Assembly (NCBI RefSeq): GCF_018362975.1
Contig: NZ_CP074371.1
Location: 2,604,001 to 2,668,000 of the forward strand
Origin: Nocardia tengchongensis
GTDB lineage: Bacteria > Actinomycetota > Actinomycetes > Mycobacteriales > Mycobacteriaceae
Length of the DNA: 64,000 bases
Direction of reading: 5' to 3'
A model generated the notes under the pieces. That model was not told where the DNA came from. It worked only from the letters and a program-made list of their open reading frames with translations, and searched no databases. Each line of letters begins with the position of its first letter. The first letter of the stretch is position 1. Positions 18,357 to 26,945 of this stretch are shown here, in pieces. The position numbers and the translations under genes are program-made.

Positions 18357-18722
18357 TTAGGTCTGGCAGTGGCAGGTGGGGTCGTGCGCCAGGTCGGGCT
18401 CTTCGGGGACGACCCGGAGCATGAGGTGGGGATCGGTGTGTTCGTCGCCGGAGCCGTTGGCGAAGGTATCGCCGTTGCCGTTCCAGGAGAACAGCGAGAA
18501 ACGGGACAGGCCCGAGAAGGCGGAGCCGAGGCTGGCGAACGACGCCGAGGAGATGAGAGAGCCGAACGAGCCCACCGACCCGATCGACAGCACCGAGCCC
18601 ACGCTGCCGATGGACAGGATCGAATAGGCCGAGCCGATCGACAGGATCGATCCCTCCGAGCGAATCGAGAGGATCGATCGGCGCGAATGCAGTCCCCGCA
18701 GAGGGTGAGTCACAGCGGCCAT
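18357..18722 (-). CDS. SILSIGS-repeat protein
   Basis: The protein has 121 residues. Its centre is a run of near-identical units: SILSIRSEG, SILSIGSAY, SILSIGSVG, SVLSIGSVG, then SFGSLISSA and FASLGSAFSG. The Ser/Ile/Leu/Gly period of 5 is that of a short beta-solenoid. The C-terminus is different: Asp/His/Glu rich, ending DPTCHCQT with two Cys. There is no signal peptide by inspection. The codons in the repeats are ATC/GAT rich but not identical, so the repeat is kept at protein level. It converges with the DUF1906 gene. Function is unknown. Confidence 0.55.
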   Translation of the reverse strand: MAAVTHPLRGLHSRRSILSIRSEGSILSIGSAYSILSIGSVGSVLSIGSVGSFGSLISSASFASLGSAFSGLSRFSLFSWNGNGDTFANGSGDEHTDPHLMLRVVPEEPDLAHDPTCHCQT

Positions 18723-18829
18723 ACCTAGCGGTCTACCACAGGAATCCGGCTCTGCATACGATTTCGCCCCCGCCGCTTCCGGGCTTTCGCGCGGAAGGGA
18801 CGGGGGCGAATTCTCGGCGTGCGCCGAAA

Positions 18830-19615
18830 CTAGACGGTGAAGAAGCCGATGGTCGGCAGGAAGGAGCAGGTGATCGGCTGCGCCTCCGGGTCGGACTGGG
18901 TGGTCAGCGAACCCGAGACGACGGCGACCACGCGACCGGAACCGGTGTTGGCGATGGCCGACAGGGTGGCCGGGCCGTCCGGGTTGATCTTGGCGTCATC
19001 GGTCAGGTTCATGGTGCCGGTGGCGCGGGTGTCCAGGTTCAGCCACTGCACGGTCATCGGCACCGGCTGCGGGTCGGTGGGCCGCTTGGTGCCCAGCGCG
19101 GTGAACACGAAACCGGCCTGGCCCTGCGCGGGTCCCGGCGGGGGCAGCTGCGCGGGACCGGCGACGGCCAGCGCGGTGCCCACCGAGTCGGCGGAGGCGG
19201 AGATGCAGCCCTTGCCGATGGTCGGCCACAGGAACTGCGAGATGACCGGGCCGTCCTTCGGGATGTCCGGGCCGCCACCGCCGCTGCCGTCGAGGAAGGT
19301 GATGACCGCGAGCAGCGTGGTCTTCACCTGCGGCGGCAGGTTGCTGGTCTCCAGCAGCTGCTTGGCCTGGGCCAGGATGGCGTTCTTGGGGCCGGCATCG
19401 GCGATATCGGCGGGCCCGGCGGCCGCGCCCACGATGGCGGGAATCAGCGAGGCCAGGGCGTCGACCGGAACCCCTTCGGGGATCATCGGAATCGACACGG
19501 CACTCAGGGGCGCCGGCGCGGGCTTCGCGTCCGCCGCTGTCGGCACGGCAACGGTGGCGCAGGCCGCCAGGGCCAGCGCGGAGACTGTGAACCGCGTTCC
19601 TCGGGTGCGAAGCAC
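18830..19615 (-). CDS. secreted Ala/Pro-rich protein (Rv1157c-like position)
   Basis: The chosen GTG at 19615 gives 261 residues with a classical signal peptide (RFTVSALALAACATVAVPTA, then ADAKPAPA). The mature part is Pro/Ala rich at first and then has a globular part with GPVISQFLWPTIGKGCISAS and PITCSFLPTIGFFTV, so one disulphide between the two Cys is likely. A frame upstream to 20008 is open but has no support. The location before pimE matches the Ala/Pro-rich secreted Rv1157c/Rv1158c of M. tuberculosis. Function is unknown. It shares a 304-bp divergent promoter region with pimE. Confidence 0.7.
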   Translation of the reverse strand: MLRTRGTRFTVSALALAACATVAVPTAADAKPAPAPLSAVSIPMIPEGVPVDALASLIPAIVGAAAGPADIADAGPKNAILAQAKQLLETSNLPPQVKTTLLAVITFLDGSGGGGPDIPKDGPVISQFLWPTIGKGCISASADSVGTALAVAGPAQLPPPGPAQGQAGFVFTALGTKRPTDPQPVPMTVQWLNLDTRATGTMNLTDDAKINPDGPATLSAIANTGSGRVVAVVSGSLTTQSDPEAQPITCSFLPTIGFFTV

Positions 19616-19919
19616 TGGTGTAGCCGTCCTTACCTCGGGTACAACTAGCGGCGATGGAGCCCCATCGCTCCGCGCCACTCTAGGGATTCGGCTGCCGTGT
19701 TGTACAGCCACGGTGTGATCTTGGCGAACTCGATCAGCTGACGCTATCGAACGGGCGACCAGAATTCGTGTTACTGATGGGGCCAGTGATGCAAATGTTA
19801 CAGCTGGGCCCGCGGTGGGCATGACATTTCCCGCTACGACTAGGCTGACCGGGGCCGCATTCGTGAGGCCCGCAGGCCGAGTACTGGCCTGGTGACCGCC
19901 CGAGCTGAAAGAACGTGCC
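19616..19919. other. divergent intergenic region upstream of pimE
   Basis: These 304 bases separate the divergent secreted-protein and first mannosyltransferase genes. The sequence is less GC-rich near 19740-19800 (for example GATGCAAATGTTACAG), where promoters are likely. No gene, repeat or clear operator was recognised. Confidence 0.4.
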
Positions 19920-21143
19920 GTGAATCGACACTTCCACATGGCCGCCGCGGCACTGGGTATTTCGGTGCTGGCCCGTCTCGTGTGGGTGCTGTTGCTGCCC
20001 AACGGCATGAACTTCGTGGACCTGCACGTCTATGTGGACGGCTCGGCGAATCTGTTCGGCGGGAACCTCTACGACTACACCGACTCCAGCAAGACGCCGG
20101 ACTTCCCGCTGCCCTTCACCTATCCGCCGTTCGCGGCGCTGGTCTTCTATCCGCTGCACTTCCTGCCCTTCGGCGTGGTGGCCATCGGCTGGCTGCTGGC
20201 CACGGTGGCGGCGCTGTTCGGCGTGGTGTGGTTCGCGCTGGAGATGCTGATGGGCCGCGAGGCCATGCGCGAACAGCGGTGGCGCACAGCCGCGGTGGCG
20301 TGGACCGCGGTCGCCATGTGGCTGGAACCGGTCCGCACCACCTTCGACTACGGCCAGGTCAATGTGTTCCTGGTGCTGCTGGCGATGGTCGCGGTGCGCA
20401 GTGCCCGGTGGTGGGTGTCGGGCGCGCTGGTCGGCGTGGCGGCGGGCATCAAGCTGACCCCGGCGGTCACCGGGCTGTACTTCGCGGCCCGCAAACGCTG
20501 GGTGACGGCGATCTGGTCGGCGGTGGTGTTCTTCGGGACCATCGGGCTGACCTATCTGCTCACCCCGGGGGAGACCAACAAGTACTTCCGGGAGCTGCTC
20601 GGCGATGCCCGGCGGATCGGCCCGGTGGGGTCCTCGACCAATCAGTCGCTGCGCGGCGCGCTCAGCCGCCTGCTCGGCCACGACGTGGTGTCGGGGCCGG
20701 TGTGGATCGCGGCGGTGCTGGTCACCGCGGTGCTCGGGTTCTTCGCGTGGCGCGCACTGGATTCCGACGACCGGCTCGGCACGCTGATCATCGTGCAGCT
20801 GTTCGGGCTGATGGTGTCGCCGATCTCGTGGTCACACCACTGGATCTGGCTGATCCCGGTGATCCTGTGGCTGGTCTACGGCCCGCTGCGCGAGGCCGCC
20901 GGGGCGCGGGTGCTGGCCGGGTACTGGCTGGTGGTCACGATCATCGGAGTGCCGTGGGTGCTGGGGTTCTTCCAGGATTCGATCTGGACCATCTCGCGGC
21001 CGGGCATCCTGTCCTGGTTCGGCGCGGTGGACGTGATCGGCGTGCTGGCGCTGTTCGGGTGGATCATCCTCGCGGGCCGGCCGCGGCCGGATCGCGCGGC
21101 CTACGGGTCGCGTGCGCGGGAGACCATGCGACCCGCGATGTGA
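19920..21143 (+). CDS. pimE: polar PIM mannosyltransferase PimE-like (GT-C, GT87), first copy
   Basis: From GTG 19920 the protein has 407 residues and about ten hydrophobic segments. PimE adds alpha-1,2-mannose from polyprenyl-phosphate mannose to Ac1PIM4 on the outer face of the membrane. The GT-C acidic residue in the first external loop is Asp34 (FVDLHVYVDG), and further family segments are DFPLPFTYPPFAALVFYP, TTFDYGQVNVFL, AAGIKLTPAVTG and PISWSHHWIW. Position before the pterin dehydratase, typA and lpqW matches Rv1159. A second copy follows 174 bp later. The C-terminal 30 residues are hydrophilic and differ from copy two. Confidence 0.85.
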   Translation: MNRHFHMAAAALGISVLARLVWVLLLPNGMNFVDLHVYVDGSANLFGGNLYDYTDSSKTPDFPLPFTYPPFAALVFYPLHFLPFGVVAIGWLLATVAALFGVVWFALEMLMGREAMREQRWRTAAVAWTAVAMWLEPVRTTFDYGQVNVFLVLLAMVAVRSARWWVSGALVGVAAGIKLTPAVTGLYFAARKRWVTAIWSAVVFFGTIGLTYLLTPGETNKYFRELLGDARRIGPVGSSTNQSLRGALSRLLGHDVVSGPVWIAAVLVTAVLGFFAWRALDSDDRLGTLIIVQLFGLMVSPISWSHHWIWLIPVILWLVYGPLREAAGARVLAGYWLVVTIIGVPWVLGFFQDSIWTISRPGILSWFGAVDVIGVLALFGWIILAGRPRPDRAAYGSRARETMRPAM

Positions 21144-21317
21144 TAGCTACGGTCTGAAATTCGCGCCGGCGGACCCGCGATGCCCTCGATTCTTGGGTGC
21201 GCGAATTAGTCATTAGTCCAGCTACCCTTATCCGCGCGCCGCAATGTCGCGCCGCACTTGCGTAGATCGCCAGCCGTGAACTCCGGTCGGTGACCCATCC
21301 GACCCGAAAGACCGTCT

Positions 21318-22538
21318 GTGAATCGACGTTTCCAGCTGGCTGCCGCCGCCCTCGGCATCTCGGTGCTGGCCCGCGTGGCGTGGGCGCTGTTCTGGCCCAG
21401 CAATCTGATCCTGGTGGACCTGCACGTCTACGTCGAGGGCGCCGCGAATCTGTTCCACGGGAACCTCTACGAATGGACCGATTCCAGTCGGTCACCACAA
21501 TTTCCGCTGCCGTTCACGTATCCGCCGTTCGCGGCGCTGCTGTTGTATCCGCTGCATTTCCTGCCGTTCGGCGTGGTCGCCGTGGGCTGGCTGCTGGCCA
21601 CCGTGGCGGCGTTGTTCGGCATCGTGTGGATCGCGCTCGAGATGATCGTGGGCCCGACCGCCATGCAGGAGCAGCGCTGGCGCACCGCCGCGGTGGCGTG
21701 GACCGCGGGCGGCATGTGGCTGGAGCCGGTGCGGTCCACCCTCGACTACGGCCAGGTGAATGTTTTCCTGGTGTTCATGGCGATGGCCGCGGCGCGCAGC
21801 TCGCGGTGGTGGCTGGCGGGCGCGTGGGTCGGTTTGGGCGCCGGCATCAAGCTCACCCCGGCCGTGACCGGGCTGTATTTCGTGGCTCGTCGCCAGTGGC
21901 TGGCGATCGCCGCGTCGGTCGGCGCGTTCCTGGCGACCATCGGACTGACGTACCTGCTCGCACCGAACGAGACCAAGAAGTACTTCGGCGAACTGATCGG
22001 CGACCCGAAGCGCATCGGGCCGGTCGGCTCGGTGATCAACCAGTCCCTGCGCGGCGCGCTGAGCCGCCTGGCCGGTCACGACATCGGCGGCGGGTTGCTG
22101 TGGAAGTCGGCCGTGCTGGTCACGGCCGTGCTCGCGTTCTTCGCCTGGCGCGCACTGGCTTCCGACGACCGGCTGGGCACGCTGCTGATCGTGCAGCTGT
22201 TCGGCCTGCTGGCCGCGCCGATCTCCTGGTCGCACCACTGGATCTGCCTGGTCCCGCTGGTGCTGTGGCTGCGCTACGGCCCGCTGCGCGAGGCCGCCGG
22301 CGCGCGTCTGATGTACGCCTACTGGATGTTCAACACGATCGTCGGGATCGCGTGGTTCCTGGGCACCGTGCAGACGAATATGTGGGAAATCTCGCGTCCG
22401 GGCTATCTGGCATGGGCGGGCGCGGCGAATGCGCTCGGTGTGCTCGCGCTGTTCGCCTGGATCATCGCGGTGAAGCGGTTCAGCCCTGTGCCTGTAGCCG
22501 ATCGATCTCCCGTGCGAGAGCCGTATCCAGTGGCGTGA
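21318..22538 (+). CDS. PimE-like mannosyltransferase, tandem second copy
   Basis: From GTG 21318 the product has 406 residues and is clearly homologous to the preceding gene along its whole length. Shared blocks include AAAALGISVLAR, VDLHVYV (Asp34), FPLPFTYPPFAALL, GWLLATVAALFG, DYGQVNVFLV, GIKLTPAVTGLYF, NQSLRGALSRL and APISWSHHWICLVP. The start region (GTGAATCGAC) is also shared. It is therefore a tandem duplication. The copies differ in charged loops and the tail, so they may use different acceptors or act at different steps. Its last 59 bp overlap the 3' end of the convergent pterin dehydratase gene. Confidence 0.85.
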   Translation: MNRRFQLAAAALGISVLARVAWALFWPSNLILVDLHVYVEGAANLFHGNLYEWTDSSRSPQFPLPFTYPPFAALLLYPLHFLPFGVVAVGWLLATVAALFGIVWIALEMIVGPTAMQEQRWRTAAVAWTAGGMWLEPVRSTLDYGQVNVFLVFMAMAAARSSRWWLAGAWVGLGAGIKLTPAVTGLYFVARRQWLAIAASVGAFLATIGLTYLLAPNETKKYFGELIGDPKRIGPVGSVINQSLRGALSRLAGHDIGGGLLWKSAVLVTAVLAFFAWRALASDDRLGTLLIVQLFGLLAAPISWSHHWICLVPLVLWLRYGPLREAAGARLMYAYWMFNTIVGIAWFLGTVQTNMWEISRPGYLAWAGAANALGVLALFAWIIAVKRFSPVPVADRSPVREPYPVA

Positions 22539-22773
22539 GGCCGCCGGCGTCGTGGGTCGAGAGCGTGAAAGTGACTCGGCGCCAGCGGATATCGATATCC
22601 GGGTGGTGGTTGGCGGCCTCGGCCGCGGCCGCCACCCGGCGCACCAGTTCGATGCCCGCCAGGAATGAGGCGGCCTGGACGGTGCGGGTGATGCTGTCGC
22701 CCGTACGGGACCATTCGGGCAGGTCTTTCAGGGCCTCGGCGATGTCGTCGTCGGAGAGCAACGCGGGTCTCAT
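22480..22773 (-). CDS. pterin-4a-carbinolamine dehydratase
   Basis: The 97-residue protein matches 4a-hydroxytetrahydrobiopterin dehydratases. The signature is NHHPDIDIRWRRVTFTLSTH with its two His and Asp active-site residues, and DDIAEALKDLPEWSR at the N-terminus is typical. The enzyme dehydrates 4a-hydroxy-tetrahydropterin in the cytoplasm. Rv1159A holds the same place next to pimE in M. tuberculosis. It is convergent with the second mannosyltransferase gene, with a 59-bp coding overlap. Confidence 0.9.
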   Translation of the reverse strand: MRPALLSDDDIAEALKDLPEWSRTGDSITRTVQAASFLAGIELVRRVAAAAEAANHHPDIDIRWRRVTFTLSTHDAGGLTPLDTALAREIDRLQAQG

Positions 22774-22793
22774 GATCCCGGTCTACTCCGGAT

Positions 22794-22970
22794 TCAGGCC
22801 GCGCGTGCGACTTTGAGGTACTTCTTCAGTTCCTTGCCGCAACAGCCCTTGGCCTCGGCCTTCTGCATCCGCATGATGACCACAGGGCATTTCATGCACC
22901 GCGTTTTCTTGCGGCAGCACTTCTTCTTCGGCTTGAGACGCGAGACGTCCTTCGCCTTTACCTTGCCCAT
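22794..22970 (-). CDS. 58-residue basic Cys-rich protein
   Basis: ATG 22970 opens a 58-residue frame: MGKVKAKDVSRL, then KPKKKCCRKKTRCMKCPVVI, then KGCCGKELKKYLKVARAA. Six Cys sit in CC, C-x2-C and CC groups, and Lys/Arg make up about a third of the chain. This suggests a small metal-binding, nucleic-acid- or ribosome-associated protein. Similar short proteins occur beside typA in actinomycetes, from memory. It has no ribosome site; an IdeR-like box touches the start codon, so a leaderless transcript is likely. Confidence 0.6.
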   Translation of the reverse strand: MGKVKAKDVSRLKPKKKCCRKKTRCMKCPVVIMRMQKAEAKGCCGKELKKYLKVARAA

Positions 22971-22989
22971 GTTGGTTAGCTTAACCTAA
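22971..22989 (-). promoter_or_regulatory. IdeR/DtxR-like iron box
   Basis: On the minus strand the 19-mer is TTAGGTTAAGCTAACCAAC. It matches 16 of 19 positions of the IdeR consensus TTAGGTTAGGCTAACCTAA, including 12 of 13 in the GGTTAGGCTAACC core. It directly precedes the start codon of the 58-residue Cys-rich protein, where binding would block transcription. Confidence 0.55.
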
Positions 22990-23139
22990 CCTCTGCCCAT
23001 TGAACAGGTGACCCGGGTCGCCCGGTAACATATTGCTCGCCGCATGCCCGGTGGAGTTCGCCATGTCTCTCAGTAGGCAAGCCCCACGCATGAGACCCAT
23101 CCGGGTCGGCAACAGACTTTTCACCAGGAGGAATCAAAC

Positions 23140-25035
23140 GTGTCGTCTGTCGAGTTCCGCAACGTCGCCATCGTGGCGCACGTCGACCACGGCAAGACAA
23201 CACTGGTCGACGCCATGCTCCGGCAATCCGGTGCGTTCGCCGAACGCGCCGAACTCGTCGACCGAGTGATGGACTCCGGTGACCTCGAGCGCGAGAAGGG
23301 CATCACCATTCTCGCGAAGAACACCGCTGTTCACCGGCATAACGCCGACGGATCGGTCACCGTCATCAACGTCATCGACACCCCCGGCCACGCCGACTTC
23401 GGTGGTGAGGTCGAGCGCGGTCTGTCCATGGTGGACGGCGTCGTGCTGCTCGTCGACGCGTCCGAGGGTCCGCTGCCGCAGACCCGCTTCGTGCTGCGCA
23501 AGGCGCTCGCGGCCTCGCTGCCGGTGATCCTGGTGGTCAACAAGACCGACCGCCCGGACGCCCGCATCGAAGAGGTCGTCGAGGAATCCCACGACCTGCT
23601 GCTGGACCTGGCCTCCGACCTCGACGACGAGGCCTCCGAGGCCGCCGAGCTGGCCCTCGACCTGCCGGTCGTCTACGCCTCCGGCCGCGCGGGCGTCGCT
23701 TCCACCAAGCGCCCCGACAACGGCACCGTGCCGGACGCCGAGAACCTCGACGAGCTGTTCGAGATCCTCATGAAGTACGTGCCCGCCCCCAAGGGCGACG
23801 CCACCAAGCCGCTGCAGGCGCACGTCACCAACCTCGACGCCTCCCCGTTCCTGGGCCGCATCGGCCTGGTGCGCATCCACAACGGCACCCTGAAGAAGGG
23901 CCAGAACGTCGCGTGGATGCACGGTGACGGCGTCAAGACCGTCAAGATCACCGAGCTGCTCAAGACCGTCGGCGTCGAGCGTCAGCCCGGCGACGAGGCC
24001 GTGGCCGGCGACATCGTCGCCATCGCGGGCATCCCGGACATCATGATCGGCGACACCCTCGCCGACGTGGAGAACCCGGTCGCCCTGCCGCGCATCACCG
24101 TCGACGAGCCTGCGATCTCCGTCACCATCGGCACCAACACCTCGCCGCTGGTCGGCCGGGTGCAGGGGCACAAGCTGACCGCCCGCATGGTGAAGTCGCG
24201 CCTGGACCAGGAACTGGTCGGCAACGTGTCGCTGCGCGTACTCGACATCGGCCGCCCGGACGCCTGGGAGGTCCAGGGCCGTGGTGAGCTGGCGCTGGCC
24301 ATCCTGGTCGAGCAGATGCGCCGCGAGGGCTTCGAGCTGACCGTCGGCAAGCCGCAGGTGGTCACCAAGGTCGTCGATGGCAAGACCCACGAGCCGTTCG
24401 AAGAGCTGACCGTCGACTGCCCCGACGAGTACCTGGGCGCGGTCACCCAGCTGCTGGCCGCCCGCAAGGGCAAGATGGTCCAGATGAGCAACCACTCGGC
24501 CGGGTGGGTGCGCATGGAGTTCATCGTGCCGTCGCGCGGTCTGATCGGTTTCCGCACCGACTTCCTCACCGAGACCCGCGGCACCGGCATCGCCAACGCC
24601 GTGTTCGACGGCTACGCGCCGTGGGCCGGCGAGATCCGCGCCCGCCACACCGGTTCGCTGGTGTCCGACCGCAACGGCTCGGTCACCCCGTTCGCCATGA
24701 TCCAGCTGGCCGACCGCGGTCAGTTCTTCGTGGAGCCGGGCGCGGACACCTACGAGGGCCACGTGGTCGGTATCAACCCGCGGTCCGAGGACCTCGACGT
24801 CAACGTCACCCGCGAGAAGAAGCTGACCAACATGCGGTCCGCCACCGCCGACGTGTTCGAGACCCTGGCCAAGCCGCTGCAGCTGGAGCTGGAGTCGGCG
24901 ATGGAGTTCTGCACCGACGACGAGTGCGTCGAGGTCACCCCGGAGATCGTGCGTGTGCGCAAGGTCACCCTGAGTGCCACCGACCGTCAGCGTGAGATCT
25001 CCCGCCGCAAGGCGCGGGACCGGGCTGCCCAGTAA
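23140..25035 (+). CDS. typA: translational GTPase TypA/BipA
   Basis: GTG 23140 has an AGGAGG site 8 bp upstream. The 631-residue product is the ribosome-binding GTPase TypA/BipA, used for ribosome assembly and stress or low-temperature growth. Motifs are [15 protein letters not shown] (G1), [14 protein letters not shown] (G2), [14 protein letters not shown] (G3) and NKTDRPDAR (G4). Domains II and III and the BipA-specific C-terminal domain ([21 protein letters not shown]) follow. The location equals Rv1165. A strong hairpin follows the stop, so it is probably transcribed alone. Confidence 0.95.
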   Translation: MSSVEFRNVAIVAHVDHGKTTLVDAMLRQSGAFAERAELVDRVMDSGDLEREKGITILAKNTAVHRHNADGSVTVINVIDTPGHADFGGEVERGLSMVDGVVLLVDASEGPLPQTRFVLRKALAASLPVILVVNKTDRPDARIEEVVEESHDLLLDLASDLDDEASEAAELALDLPVVYASGRAGVASTKRPDNGTVPDAENLDELFEILMKYVPAPKGDATKPLQAHVTNLDASPFLGRIGLVRIHNGTLKKGQNVAWMHGDGVKTVKITELLKTVGVERQPGDEAVAGDIVAIAGIPDIMIGDTLADVENPVALPRITVDEPAISVTIGTNTSPLVGRVQGHKLTARMVKSRLDQELVGNVSLRVLDIGRPDAWEVQGRGELALAILVEQMRREGFELTVGKPQVVTKVVDGKTHEPFEELTVDCPDEYLGAVTQLLAARKGKMVQMSNHSAGWVRMEFIVPSRGLIGFRTDFLTETRGTGIANAVFDGYAPWAGEIRARHTGSLVSDRNGSVTPFAMIQLADRGQFFVEPGADTYEGHVVGINPRSEDLDVNVTREKKLTNMRSATADVFETLAKPLQLELESAMEFCTDDECVEVTPEIVRVRKVTLSATDRQREISRRKARDRAAQ

Positions 25036-25073
25036 GGAAGACCCAACTCTCGGGGACGCTCCCCGAAGTCTCG

Positions 25074-25106
25074 ACCGCCCACCCGGATTGTCCGGGTGGG
25101 CGGTTC
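25074..25106 (+). terminator. terminator hairpin after typA
   Basis: A perfect 14-bp stem (ACCGCCCACCCGGA and its complement) with a TTG loop lies 39 bp after the typA stop. A smaller CGGGG/CCCCG hairpin precedes it. Confidence 0.65.
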
Positions 25107-25172
25107 CAGCTCTGACGGACCTTGCCCCGGCCGAGCGCCGGTAGCCGGGTGGCGTGAAGGGGATCCAGTAGA

Positions 25173-26945
25173 GTGCCGAACGTGATGACCGGGGGCCGGA
25201 AGCGCGCATCGTTGCGCGCGGTGCTTGTGATGGTGGCGACCCTGCTGGCGGTCGCGACCGGCTGCACCGCGAATCCGCCGCCGCCCATCGAGTCCACGGA
25301 CTCTCCCAAGACGCAGCCCGCCAAGCCCGGGAAGAACTCGGTCGTGGTGGCGGTCGACGACATCGGGATCGGGTTCAATCCGCATCTGCGGTCGCAGCAG
25401 TCGCCGGCGACGGCGGCGGTGGCGTCCATGGTGTTGCCGAGTCCGTTCAAGGCCGCGCCGACGCCGGGGGTGCCGGGCGGGACCGACTGGAATCTGAATC
25501 CGGCGCTGATGGTGTCGGCGGACGTGAGCGCGCAGGATCCGTTCACGATCACCTACCAGATCAAGAACGAGGCGTCCTGGTCCGACGGCGCTCCGATCGC
25601 CGCCGAGGACTTCAAATACCTGTGGCAGCAGATGATCACGCAGCCGGGCACGGTGGATCCGGCCGGCTATCGGCTGATCTCGGATGTCAGTTCCTCGGCG
25701 GGCGGCAAGACCGTGACCGTCACCCTGACCCAGCCGTATCCTGCGTGGCGGCAGCTGTTCACCGATCTGCTGCCCCAGCATCTGGTGAAGGACAGCGGTT
25801 TCGAGCAGGGTCTGGTCGACACTATCCGGATCTCGGGCGGCCAGTTCCGGATCAAGCAGGCCGATCGCGGCCGCGAGGAGATCCTGCTCGAACGCAATGA
25901 CCGCTACTGGGGTCAGCCCGCGGTGCCGGATCAGATCCTGTTGCGGCGCGGCGGAACTCCCGCGCAGGTGGCCGAGTCGCTGCGGGTCGGGGACGCGCAG
26001 ATGGCGCTGGTGCACGGCGGGGTGGCGTTGCAGGCGCAGCTGGCGGCGATCCCGTCGGTGCGCACGGCGGTGATGGCGCAGTCGCGGGAGATGTCGCTGG
26101 TGCTCAACGGCCGCGGCGGGGATCTGGCCGATGTGCGGGTGCGGCGCGCGGTGCTGGCGCTGCTGGATCCGGTGTTGCTGGCCACGGTCGGCGCGCAGAC
26201 CGGCAGCTGGGTGGAACCGGTTCGGGCGCAGGTGCTTTCGCCGTCGGATCCGGGGTACGCGGCCACGCAGCCGCCGCGGATGCCGCAGGAGGAGGCGTTC
26301 GGGTTGCTGGCCGAGGCCGGGTTCGCCCGGGCCGCCGAGACGCCCGCGGCGCCGTCGGCGACCTCGCCCGCGCCGCAGCCGCGTCCGCTGGCCAAGAACG
26401 GCAAGTCGCTGACGGTGCGCCTGGGCGCGGTGGACGGCGACACCACGACGCTGGCGGTGGCCAATACCGCGGCGGACCAATTGCGCAGTGCCGGAATCGA
26501 TGTCATCGTGCGCAGCGTTACGGCCGCGCAGTTGTACGGCAAGGAACTGACCGAGGCCGGGATCGACGCGGTGGTCGGCTGGGAGCGCACCGGCGAGGAT
26601 CCGGCGACCGTGCTGGCCTCGCGGTACGGGTGCGCGCCGGTGGCCCCGCCGGGTGACAACGGTGACACCACGGTGGCGGACGGCGCGAAGAAGTCGCCGT
26701 CGAATCTGTCGGGGGTCTGCGATCCGGGTCTGCAGCCGGGCATCGACGCCGCGCTGCGCGGCATCGACCCGGGCAAGGTGATCGCCGAGACCGAGCCCCG
26801 ACTGTGGGAGCTGGCGACCGTGCTGCCGATCGTGCAGGACACCCAGGTGGCCGCGGCGGGCCCGCGGGTGGACGGGGCCTCGCTGAGCGGCGCCATCCAG
26901 ACCGGCATCTTCGCGGATGCCGCCAATTGGCGGAGGCTGCCGTGA
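25173..26945 (+). CDS. lpqW: lipoprotein LpqW-like (ABC solute-binding fold, family 5)
   Basis: The 590-residue product has a lipobox, LLAVATGCTANP, with the modified Cys near residue 30. The fold is that of peptide/nickel-binding proteins (NEASWSDGAPIAAEDFKYLW, DRYWGQPAVPDQILLRRG, LADVRVRRAVLALLDPVLL). The position between typA and mshB is that of Rv1166 LpqW. In mycobacteria LpqW is linked to the branch between polar PIMs and lipoarabinomannan and interacts genetically with PimE. The same role is likely here given the pimE genes nearby. A Pro/Ala-rich linker lies near residue 390. The stop overlaps the mshB start (GTGA). Confidence 0.85.
   Translation: MPNVMTGGRKRASLRAVLVMVATLLAVATGCTANPPPPIESTDSPKTQPAKPGKNSVVVAVDDIGIGFNPHLRSQQSPATAAVASMVLPSPFKAAPTPGVPGGTDWNLNPALMVSADVSAQDPFTITYQIKNEASWSDGAPIAAEDFKYLWQQMITQPGTVDPAGYRLISDVSSSAGGKTVTVTLTQPYPAWRQLFTDLLPQHLVKDSGFEQGLVDTIRISGGQFRIKQADRGREEILLERNDRYWGQPAVPDQILLRRGGTPAQVAESLRVGDAQMALVHGGVALQAQLAAIPSVRTAVMAQSREMSLVLNGRGGDLADVRVRRAVLALLDPVLLATVGAQTGSWVEPVRAQVLSPSDPGYAATQPPRMPQEEAFGLLAEAGFARAAETPAAPSATSPAPQPRPLAKNGKSLTVRLGAVDGDTTTLAVANTAADQLRSAGIDVIVRSVTAAQLYGKELTEAGIDAVVGWERTGEDPATVLASRYGCAPVAPPGDNGDTTVADGAKKSPSNLSGVCDPGLQPGIDAALRGIDPGKVIAETEPRLWELATVLPIVQDTQVAAAGPRVDGASLSGAIQTGIFADAANWRRLP

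Noticed and set aside
18530..18680. Repetitive DNA as a CRISPR array or VNTR
   Set aside because: Units are not identical at DNA level, have no spacers and encode a continuous protein repeat.
20100..22200. Tandem pimE copies as an assembly duplication
   Set aside because: The copies differ throughout in sequence and have different flanks, so they are true paralogues.
23134..25209. 691-codon minus-strand frame
   Set aside because: Antisense of typA, whose motifs are complete on the plus strand.
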